Of a stretch of 11,879 bases of DNA, positions 1 to 6,706 are shown one piece after another. Where the stretch lies: NCBI GenBank assembly GCA_003978075.1, contig QOAM01000063.1, positions 1 to 11,879 of the forward strand, written 5' to 3'. Made by a program: the position numbers and the translations under genes. The notes below the pieces were generated by a model. It did no database searches, was not told the origin of the DNA, and saw only the letters and a list, made by a program, of their open reading frames with translations. Numbering within the stretch: position 1 is the first letter of the stretch; the number at the start of each line of letters is the position of its first letter. The DNA comes from Thermodesulfatator sp. Lineage in GTDB: Bacteria > Desulfobacterota > Thermodesulfobacteria > Thermodesulfobacteriales > Thermodesulfobacteriaceae.

Positions 1-1064
1 CCTGTTTGCGTCCTGTGGCCACGCCAAAGGATATTCGGCGGCTCTGTGAGGAATCCCGGAAATACGGCATGGCTGGGGTATGTGTACCTCCGATTTATGT
101 ATCCCTGGCCCGGGACCTCTTAGCCGGTTCCTCGGTAAGGGTGGTCACGGTGGTGGGATTCCCTCTGGGGTTTGAGCCTAGAGAAATCAAGGCAGCCCAG
201 GCCCAACGCTACCGAGATCTCGGGGCCCAGGAGCTGGACATGGTCCTCAATCTAGCCTTAGTGAAATCGGGAAATCTAGCTGAAGCCCTTTCGGAGGTGG
301 AAGAGGTGGTCCGGGCGGCGGAGCCGAGCCCTCTTAAGGTCATCTTGGAGTGCGGCTATCTCAGTCAGGAAGAGAAGCGGGAGCTGGCCTCTCGACTCCC
401 GGAAACCGGAGCGGCCTATCTCAAAACCGCTACCGGTTTCGGGCCGCAGGGGGCCACCGTGGAGGATGTGCGTCTTTTGGCAGAGGCCGTCCGAGGGCGG
501 ATGAAGATTAAGGCCGCCGGTGGGATCCGCACCCTGACCCAGGCCTTGGAGCTCTTAGAGGCCGGGGCCTCACGCCTAGGAACCAGTGCCGGAGCCCAAA
601 TTGTAAGGGAATATCTCCAGGAGAAGGCCCCCCCGGAGGTGGAAATATTTGTAGATGGGGCCTGTCTGGGTAATCCCGGCCCCGGGGGCTTCGCTGCCCT
701 TCTGCGCACCCAGGGCCAGAAGAGGATCATTACCGGAGGTGAGGCCTTTACCACCAACAACCGTATGGAGTTGCGGGCAGCTATTGAGGCCCTCAAGCTC
801 CTGAAACGCCCCTGTCGGGTGAGGATCTACACCGACTCCAGGTATCTTCTCTCGGGGGCCACGGAGTGGCTCCCGCGCTGGGAAAAGAGAGGGTTTCGCA
901 CCTCGGGGGGTAAGCCGGTAAAAAACCAGGATCTCTGGGAGGAACTCGCGCGACTCCTCCGGGTGCATGAGGTGGAGTGGACCTGGGTGGAGGGCCATGC
1001 TGGGTGTCCGGAAAACGAGGAGTGTGACCGTTTAGCGCGGCAGGAGGCCCGCAGGAGACGATGA
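1..1064 (+). CDS. Deoxyribose-phosphate aldolase fused to ribonuclease HI (5' partial)
   Basis: The first half is a class I aldolase of the DeoC family, which splits 2-deoxyribose-5-phosphate into glyceraldehyde-3-phosphate and acetaldehyde. The second half is RNase HI, which cuts the RNA strand of RNA-DNA hybrids. Counting from the TTG at base 6 as residue 1, DeoC shows Asp78 in ELDMV, the Schiff-base Lys140 in YLKTATGFG and Lys169 in IKAAGGIRT. RNase HI starts near residue 212 and keeps Asp217, Glu255, Asp277 and Asp341, the active-site His331 and the basic protrusion around residues 288-306. Both enzymes therefore look active. The frame is open to the left edge. The visible CLRPVAT matches the DeoC start region (usually DHTLLRP.AT), so about 15-20 residues lie outside and the TTG is internal. 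The linker is only about ten residues. The stop overlaps the next gene by ATGA. The domain calls are firm; the fusion itself is unusual. Confidence 0.93.
   Translation, partial: CLRPVATPKDIRRLCEESRKYGMAGVCVPPIYVSLARDLLAGSSVRVVTVVGFPLGFEPREIKAAQAQRYRDLGAQELDMVLNLALVKSGNLAEALSEVEEVVRAAEPSPLKVILECGYLSQEEKRELASRLPETGAAYLKTATGFGPQGATVEDVRLLAEAVRGRMKIKAAGGIRTLTQALELLEAGASRLGTSAGAQIVREYLQEKAPPEVEIFVDGACLGNPGPGGFAALLRTQGQKRIITGGEAFTTNNRMELRAAIEALKLLKRPCRVRIYTDSRYLLSGATEWLPRWEKRGFRTSGGKPVKNQDLWEELARLLRVHEVEWTWVEGHAGCPENEECDRLARQEARRRR
619..641 (+). promoter_or_regulatory. Possible internal ribosome site and GTG start for free RNase HI
   Basis: A purine-rich AGGAGAAGG (619-627) precedes an in-frame GTG at 639-641, 11 bases after the last G. 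The GTG codes for residue 212 of the fusion, exactly where the RNase HI fold begins (VEIFVDG; E. coli RNase HI begins MLKQVEIFTDG). Initiation here would give a 141-residue RNase HI without the aldolase. The spacing is slightly long and the purine run also encodes linker residues, so this is only a candidate. Confidence 0.3.
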
Positions 1065-4000
1065 GAACCCCTCGGATTCCCTTGAGCAAGACCTGGTGGG
1101 GCGAGCAATGGCTCAAGGCCCTAGAGGAACTGGGACGATTCTGGCCCAACCGTCTCCCCCGGGGCCGAAGATACGCCCGCTCCGGGGCCGTGGTGGACCT
1201 TTCCCTCCGGCCCGCCCTAGTGGAAGCCCGGGTCCAGGGAACCCGCCCCACCCCTTACCGGGTGAAGATTCGACTTCGCCCTTTTCAAGACCAAGAAAAG
1301 GAGGCCCTCTTTCAGGCCCTGGAGTCTAAGCCCTTCATCACCGCGGCCCTCTTGCGCTTGGAGATGCCCCCGCAAATCCTTGCCGTACTGGCTGCCAAGG
1401 GCCTGGAACTTATCCCTCGCGACCCCGAAGAGTTCTGGACCTCCTGCTCCTGCCCGGACTGGGCCAACCCCTGCAAACACATCGCCGCGGTGTTTTACAC
1501 CTTGACCCAGGCCATAGATAGCGACCCCTTCACCCTCTTTCTCCTGCGAGGGGTGTCCCGTGAGGAGATCTTGAGCCGTCTTCAGCTCCTCCAGAGGGAG
1601 GAGGAAGTAACCCTCGAGGAATTCCATCCCCGAAAGGGGGATCTGGAAAGGTTTTACGCCTTTCGAAAAGACGAGCCCCTGCCACCGCTTCATATTCCGG
1701 AAGGGGCCCCGGATTTCATCTTTTCCCTGCTCACCAAGGCCCCGGTGTTTTATCCCCGGGGAGATCTCCGGCGGGAGTTGTCACGCCTCTATCAAGAGGT
1801 GAGCCAATTCTCTCTGGAGGATTTTGCTCATCCTTTAGATAGGCCCTGGGAGAGGGATGCCGAGGCCCTCTATTTCCCCGAGGAAAAGAAACTCTTCCTC
1901 ACCCATTCCCAACCCACCGGCTATCGGGCCAGAGTCTTGCGCTGGGAGGGGGAGTGGCGCTGGAGGCGTCCCTCAGGCTATCCCTTGAGTCCTGCCGAGG
2001 CCCTCCCCTGGCTCCTGGAGCTCTCCTTAGAGGAAGATCTCTCCCCTTCCCTCAAGACCTATGTGTACCTTTCCCATCTGGCCTGGGGCCTGGTGATTAA
2101 GGGGCATTTTATCCCCCAGGTGAAAAGGCAAGGGCCTTACTACCTCCTGCGTTTCCGCCCCTATTATCTCTTTTCCCAGGTCAGGGAATTGATGGAAGCG
2201 GTAGCCCAATCCGCCCCGCTTTCCTCCTTCTTGCAGGAAAAGAACGGAGCTTATCTCCCTCCTCAAAGGGTCTTCCGGGATTTCCTGGAAGAGTTGGTGG
2301 ATTTTTTGCTGAGACAAGGGGTCTCGCGGGCCAAAGTGCCGGGCTTCTTTAGTCTGAAAAAATACCGCCCGGAGGATCCTGTAGAAAAGGCCTTTTGGGA
2401 GGGGTTGTCCTCCTGGCTGGCTCCCCTGGAGGCTGCGGAAAAGGGTAATCGGGGAGAGCTTTCCTTCCTCCTCGAAGAAAAGCGCAAGTACTGGTACCTC
2501 TCTCTTTTGCTCCGAAACAAGCCCCTCTCTCAGGGATTCTCCGAACTTCCTCTCGAAGAAAGAAAGGGCCTTCTCGAGACCCTGGGGATCCTCTCTCGGG
2601 CCTTTCCCGTGCTGAAGGGCCTTGAAAGCCGCAAGGGCCTCGCAGAGAGGGTCAAACTCTCCTCCGAAGACCTCCTCACCATTTTGGGCTCCGGGAAGAG
2701 CCTCCTTAAGGCCCTAGATGTCCCGGTGGTGGTAAGGGGGAAGCTCAAACTGATCGAGGGCCTCAAGCTCAAGGCCTACGCCAGAGGGAAAGCGACCACC
2801 TCCTCGGGGGTGCTTTCCCTGGATCAACTCCTGCATTTCGACCTGAAGGTGGCCCTCGGAGACCAAGAACTTTCCTTCGAGGAGTTGCAAGAGATCCTTC
2901 AGGGTGATTCCCCCCTCTTCCGGCTGAAAGACGAATTCTATCTCCTTTCTCCGGAAGAATTCTCGCGTTTGAAAAAACTCTTGACCCAGGAACCCGTCCT
3001 GACCGGACCCCAGGCCCTCCGGACCACCCTGGCAGAGGAGGTCGAATTCGGCAGGGAATATTTCCCTCTCGAGCCCCCGCCGGAGGTCCGGGAGTTTTTC
3101 GAGCAGTTAAGGGAGCGGATCAAGGATCTTTATCCTCCTCCGACGGTTAAGGCCCGTCTTCGGCCCTATCAGCTCAAGGGTTTTCGCTGGCTGGTGGGCA
3201 CCCTCCTTGCCGGATTCGGGGCCTGTCTAGCCGACGACATGGGCCTGGGGAAGACCCTCCAGACCATCTGTCTCATCGCCTACCTGCTGGAGGAAAGAAA
3301 GATCAAGAGGACCCTGATCGTGGCCCCCACCACCCTTTTGGGGAATTGGCAGGCCGAGTTCGCCCGCTTTGCCCCGGAGATCGAGACCGCCCTTTACCAC
3401 GGCCCGGGACGCCGGAGGGTGGAGGCCCCGGTGCTCATCACCTCCTACGGGACCTTGAGGAGCGACCAGGAGGAACTGGAGCAGGCGGGATTTGACCTGG
3501 TGGTGCTGGATGAGGCCCAGAACATCAAGAACCCTGAGGCCGCCCAGACCCGGGCGGTCTACCGTCTAGCCTCCGCCCCCTATCGGGTGGCGCTTTCCGG
3601 CACCCCCATAGAGAACCGCCTTCTTGAGCTCTGGAGCCTCTTTCGCTTTCTTAATCCCGGTCTTTTGGGCAGCCGCCAGCGTTTCCTGGAGCTTTGGGCC
3701 CGTCCCATTGAATTCTGGGGCGATCAGAAGGCCCGGGAGCGCCTGCGGCGGGTAATAGCTCCCTTCATTCTGCGTCGGGAAAAGAGGGACCCGGCCATCG
3801 CCCCGGAACTCCCGGAGAAGATGGAAAAGGATGAGTGGTGTTTCCTCACCCCGCCTCAGGCCGCCCTTTATCAAAAAGTAGTAGAGGAGATCTTCAAAAA
3901 GATCGAAAGGAGCGAGGGGCTCGAGCGCCGGGGCCTGGTCCTCAAGCTGCTCCTCCTGCTCAAGCAGATCTGCGATCATCCGAGCCTCTATTTCAAGCAC

Positions 4001-4546
4001 CGTACGGGAAAGGTGGAAGATTCGGGCAAGCTCTTGAGGCTGGTGGAACTCTTGGAGGAGATTCGGAATCAGGGAGAAAAGGTCCTCATCTTTTCGCAGT
4101 TTCGCACTATGGGAGAACTTATTTGCCAGGTGGTAAGCGAGCGCTTCGGGGAGACCCCCTTTTTCCTCCACGGAGGGGTCTCGCGAAAGAAGAGGGAGGA
4201 GCTAGTGCAGCGTTTCGAAAGGGGTGAGGGCCCCTTTGTCTTTGTGTTGTCCCTTAAGGCCGGGGGTACGGGGCTTAATCTGGTCTCCGCCACCCAGGTG
4301 GTGCACTACGACCTCTGGTGGAACCCGGCGGTGGAGTCTCAGGCCACCGACCGGGCCTATCGCATAGGGCAGACCCGAAACGTCCTGGTGCATCGTCTCC
4401 TCACGCGCCACACCCTGGAAGAAAAGATCAACGCCCTCCTTTCCCGGAAAAAGGAATTGGCTGAAAGCATCGTCTCCGCCGGAGAGAAGTGGATTACCGA
4501 ACTCTCAAACGAGGAACTCCGTGAGCTGGTGGCCCTGGAAAACTAA
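1061..4546 (+). CDS. SWIM zinc-finger SNF2-family helicase
   Basis: This is a 1161-residue DNA-dependent ATPase/translocase of the SNF2 superfamily. The N-terminal part (1 to about 250) resembles stand-alone bacterial SWIM proteins, with an early TWWGEQWL motif, RGRRYARSG and a SWIM zinc finger Cys129-x-Cys131-x6-Cys138-x-His140. A SNF2-associated region follows at about 540-650 (GDQELSFEEL). The helicase core has RPYQLKGFRWL, Walker A DDMGLGKT (725-732), DEAQ (817-820), LSGTPIENR and motif VI Gln1094 to Arg1101 (QATDRAYR). All ATPase motifs are intact. The ATG overlaps the upstream RNase HI stop by ATGA, and AGGAG (1053-1057) lies three bases before it, so translation is probably coupled. 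The nearest known style is the bacterial HelZ/YwqA group. A cytoplasmic role in chromosome maintenance or remodelling of nucleoprotein is inferred. The exact substrate is unknown. Confidence 0.93.
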   Translation: MRTPRIPLSKTWWGEQWLKALEELGRFWPNRLPRGRRYARSGAVVDLSLRPALVEARVQGTRPTPYRVKIRLRPFQDQEKEALFQALESKPFITAALLRLEMPPQILAVLAAKGLELIPRDPEEFWTSCSCPDWANPCKHIAAVFYTLTQAIDSDPFTLFLLRGVSREEILSRLQLLQREEEVTLEEFHPRKGDLERFYAFRKDEPLPPLHIPEGAPDFIFSLLTKAPVFYPRGDLRRELSRLYQEVSQFSLEDFAHPLDRPWERDAEALYFPEEKKLFLTHSQPTGYRARVLRWEGEWRWRRPSGYPLSPAEALPWLLELSLEEDLSPSLKTYVYLSHLAWGLVIKGHFIPQVKRQGPYYLLRFRPYYLFSQVRELMEAVAQSAPLSSFLQEKNGAYLPPQRVFRDFLEELVDFLLRQGVSRAKVPGFFSLKKYRPEDPVEKAFWEGLSSWLAPLEAAEKGNRGELSFLLEEKRKYWYLSLLLRNKPLSQGFSELPLEERKGLLETLGILSRAFPVLKGLESRKGLAERVKLSSEDLLTILGSGKSLLKALDVPVVVRGKLKLIEGLKLKAYARGKATTSSGVLSLDQLLHFDLKVALGDQELSFEELQEILQGDSPLFRLKDEFYLLSPEEFSRLKKLLTQEPVLTGPQALRTTLAEEVEFGREYFPLEPPPEVREFFEQLRERIKDLYPPPTVKARLRPYQLKGFRWLVGTLLAGFGACLADDMGLGKTLQTICLIAYLLEERKIKRTLIVAPTTLLGNWQAEFARFAPEIETALYHGPGRRRVEAPVLITSYGTLRSDQEELEQAGFDLVVLDEAQNIKNPEAAQTRAVYRLASAPYRVALSGTPIENRLLELWSLFRFLNPGLLGSRQRFLELWARPIEFWGDQKARERLRRVIAPFILRREKRDPAIAPELPEKMEKDEWCFLTPPQAALYQKVVEEIFKKIERSEGLERRGLVLKLLLLLKQICDHPSLYFKHRTGKVEDSGKLLRLVELLEEIRNQGEKVLIFSQFRTMGELICQVVSERFGETPFFLHGGVSRKKREELVQRFERGEGPFVFVLSLKAGGTGLNLVSATQVVHYDLWWNPAVESQATDRAYRIGQTRNVLVHRLLTRHTLEEKINALLSRKKELAESIVSAGEKWITELSNEELRELVALEN

Positions 4547-4610
4547 GGTGAAAGGCAGGCCCGGGACAAAGCCGCCTGAAAAGGGGGACTTACGCAGAGG
4601 TCTCCGGTAG

Positions 4611-4645
4611 ACTAATTTGTTAGCCACAAATAGTTTTGCAAACTA
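4611..4645 (+). promoter_or_regulatory. AT-rich inverted repeats upstream of hemB, possible operator
   Basis: The 171-base gap between the helicase and hemB contains a small AT-rich island. It carries ATTTGT-tagcc-ACAAAT (4615-4631), extendable to ACTA/TAGT with one bulged A, directly followed by TAGTTT-tgc-AAACTA (4631-4645). Such paired dyads fit a regulator-binding site for the hemB unit or weak hairpins in the leader. I cannot assign a regulator, and no convincing -35/-10 pair with good spacing is visible. No U-tract terminator for the helicase gene is seen in this gap. Confidence 0.3.
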
Positions 4646-4717
4646 GATTTGGGGGCGCAGTCCTCAAGGGAAGGAGAGTTTCTAAAAAAATGCATAATTT
4701 GAGGCAGGAGGTGGGCC

Positions 4718-5692
4718 ATGTTCTTTCCCGAGTATCGCCCTCGCAGGCTTCGGCGCACCGAGGCCTTGAGGTCCATGGTGCGGGAAACAGAGCTTTCCGT
4801 GAGGCATCTCATCTATCCCCTCTTTGTCTGTCCGGGAAAGGGGGTGCGGCAGGAGGTCTCTTCCATGCCGGGGGTATACCGGCTCTCGGTGGACGAAGCC
4901 GTGCGCGAGGCCCGGGAGGTCTTCGAGCTGGGAATCCCGGCGGTTATCCTCTTTGGCATTCCGGAGAAGAAAGACGAGGTGGGTTCGGAGGCCTACGCCA
5001 AAAAGGGGATCATTCAGCGGGCCCTGGAGGCCCTCAAGAAGGCCGTCCCGGATCTCATCCTGATCACGGATGTCTGTCTCTGTGAATATACTAGCCACGG
5101 CCATTGCGGGATCCTTAAAGGCAAAGAGGTAGACAATGACGCCACGCTGGAGGTCTTGGCCCGCACTGCGGTTTCCCACGCCAAGGCCGGGGCGGACATG
5201 GTGGCCCCTTCGGACATGATGGACGGGCGGGTGGCCCGCATCCGCGAGGCCCTGGACGAGGCAGGGTTTAGTCACATTCCCATCCTGTCTTATGCCGTAA
5301 AATACTGTTCCGCCTTTTACGGGCCCTTCCGGGAGGCCGCGGACTCCGCCCCCAAATTTGGTGACCGGCGAAGCTACCAGATGGACCCGGCCAACGCCCG
5401 CGAGGCCCTGCGCGAGGCCGCCCTGGATATCGAAGAAGGGGCGGACATCATCATGGTCAAGCCGGCCCTGCCCTATCTGGACATCATCCGGACCCTGCGG
5501 GAGGAATTCAACCATCCTATTGCGGCCTATCAGGTAAGCGGGGAGTACGCCATGATCAAGGCCGCGGCCCGGCTGGGCTGGTTGGACGAGGAGCGGGTCA
5601 TGCTGGAGAGTCTGCTTTCCATCCGCCGGGCCGGAGCGGATATTATCATCACCTATTTCGCCAAGGAAGTGGCCCGCAGACTGGGAAAATAA
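4718..5692 (+). CDS. hemB: 5-aminolevulinate dehydratase (porphobilinogen synthase)
   Basis: HemB condenses two molecules of 5-aminolevulinate into porphobilinogen, the first common step towards haem, sirohaem and other tetrapyrroles, in the cytoplasm. The protein has 324 residues, the normal family length. The active-site lysines are Lys195 (SYAVKYCSAFYGPFR) and Lys248 (IIMVKPALPYLD). The zinc-binding triad is Cys120, Cys122 and Cys130 (DVCLCEYTSHGHC), so this is the zinc-dependent type and not the aspartate-rich magnesium type. The start is set by AGGAGG at 4706-4711, six bases before the ATG, and by the normal N-terminal run RPRRLRRTEALRSMVRET. The epimerase follows after 31 bases and may be co-transcribed. 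A long open frame on the opposite strand is a coding shadow. Confidence 0.98.
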   Translation: MFFPEYRPRRLRRTEALRSMVRETELSVRHLIYPLFVCPGKGVRQEVSSMPGVYRLSVDEAVREAREVFELGIPAVILFGIPEKKDEVGSEAYAKKGIIQRALEALKKAVPDLILITDVCLCEYTSHGHCGILKGKEVDNDATLEVLARTAVSHAKAGADMVAPSDMMDGRVARIREALDEAGFSHIPILSYAVKYCSAFYGPFREAADSAPKFGDRRSYQMDPANAREALREAALDIEEGADIIMVKPALPYLDIIRTLREEFNHPIAAYQVSGEYAMIKAAARLGWLDEERVMLESLLSIRRAGADIIITYFAKEVARRLGK

Positions 5693-5723
5693 GGCCGGAT
5701 CCCCTTCGAAAAAGGAAGAACTT

Positions 5724-6695
5724 ATGGGCTGGATCTTGGTAACCGGAGCGGCGGGTTTTATCGGCTGGCGGACGGCGGAGTTCCTTCTTGAGGAAGGCCA
5801 GCAGGTCTTGGGGGTGGACAACCTCAACGACTACTATGATCCGCGTCTGAAACTCTGGCGCAAGGAGCAGCTCCTCCGTTATCCCCGTTTCCGCTTCTTT
5901 GAGGTGGACATCGCCAATTGGGGGGCCCTTTCGGTGCTCTTTGAGGCCTTCGAGATCAAGGCTGTGGTGAACCTCGCGGCCCGGGCCGGGGTGCGGGCCA
6001 GTTTGGAGGACCCCTGGGTCTATTACCGCACCAACCTGGAAGGCACCCTCAACCTCCTGGAGCTCATGCGGCGACACGGGGTTTCCAAGATGGTCCTGGC
6101 CTCCACTTCCTCCATTTACGCCGGCTCCCCTCTCCCCTATCGAGAGGACCTCCCGGTGAATCAGCCCCTTTCCCCCTACGCCGCGAGCAAGAAGGGGGCC
6201 GAGGTGCTGGCCTACACCTATCACCACCTTTACGGGCTGGACATCTCTGTTCTGCGCTACTTCACGGTCTTCGGTCCGGCAGGTCGGCCGGATATGAGCT
6301 ATTTCCGATTTATCCACTGGATCGAGCAAGGGCGTCCGGTGATCGTTTACGGGGACGGGGAGCAGGCCCGAGACTTCACTTATGTGGACGACATCGCCCG
6401 GGGCACCATCTTGGCCCTGAAGCCCTTGGGCTATGAGATCATCAACCTGGGAGGGGGGCGCCACCCGGTCTCCATCAACACCTTGATCTCCAAGATCGAG
6501 ACTCTTCTCGGCCGAAAGGCCCGGGTGGAGTATCGGGAGTTTCACCGTGCGGACCTGCGGGTCACCTGGGCAGAGATAGAAAAGGCCAAGCGTCTCCTGG
6601 GGTGGACTCCCCAGGTCTCCCTGGACGAGGGGCTGCGCCGCACCGTGGAGTGGCACCTGGAAAACCGGAGCTGGCTCCGAGAGCTTCGCCTTTGA
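5724..6695 (+). CDS. NAD-dependent nucleotide-sugar epimerase (UDP-glucuronate 4-epimerase-like)
   Basis: This 323-residue extended short-chain dehydrogenase/reductase inverts C4 of a UDP-sugar by transient oxidation with bound NAD, supplying precursors for surface polysaccharide. It has the Rossmann motif TGAAGFIG (7-14), an Asp32 region VDNLNDYYD, NLAARAGVRASLEDP (83-97), the Ser129/Ser130 site in STSSIY, and the catalytic pair Tyr152-x3-Lys156 (YAASK). The NDYYD and ARAGVR signatures are typical of UDP-glucuronate 4-epimerases, but UDP-galactose or UDP-N-acetylglucosamine epimerase cannot be excluded by eye. AAGGA (5712-5716) sits seven bases before the ATG. It is 31 bases downstream of hemB and converges on lon with an 11-base gap. 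No glycosyltransferase or polysaccharide gene adjoins it here, so its pathway is not shown by context. Confidence 0.9.
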   Translation: MGWILVTGAAGFIGWRTAEFLLEEGQQVLGVDNLNDYYDPRLKLWRKEQLLRYPRFRFFEVDIANWGALSVLFEAFEIKAVVNLAARAGVRASLEDPWVYYRTNLEGTLNLLELMRRHGVSKMVLASTSSIYAGSPLPYREDLPVNQPLSPYAASKKGAEVLAYTYHHLYGLDISVLRYFTVFGPAGRPDMSYFRFIHWIEQGRPVIVYGDGEQARDFTYVDDIARGTILALKPLGYEIINLGGGRHPVSINTLISKIETLLGRKARVEYREFHRADLRVTWAEIEKAKRLLGWTPQVSLDEGLRRTVEWHLENRSWLRELRL

Positions 6696-6706
6696 GCTTG
6701 CAGAGA

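Noticed and set aside
6..8. TTG as the true start of the DeoC-RNase HI gene
   Set aside because: The frame stays open to the left edge and the first visible residues match an internal DeoC segment, so the real start lies outside the window.
3566..4171. Minus-strand open frame of 201 codons opposite the SNF2 core
   Set aside because: It overlaps the conserved helicase motifs, which explain the sequence; no independent evidence supports it.
4682..5827. Long minus-strand open frame (381 codons) opposite hemB
   Set aside because: It is antisense to a highly conserved enzyme with complete motifs, has no recognisable domain, and reflects the GC-rich codon pattern of hemB.
5649..6656. Long minus-strand open frame (335 codons) opposite the epimerase
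   Set aside because: It is a shadow of the epimerase gene, with low-complexity content rich in Gly, Pro, His and Gln and no family signature.
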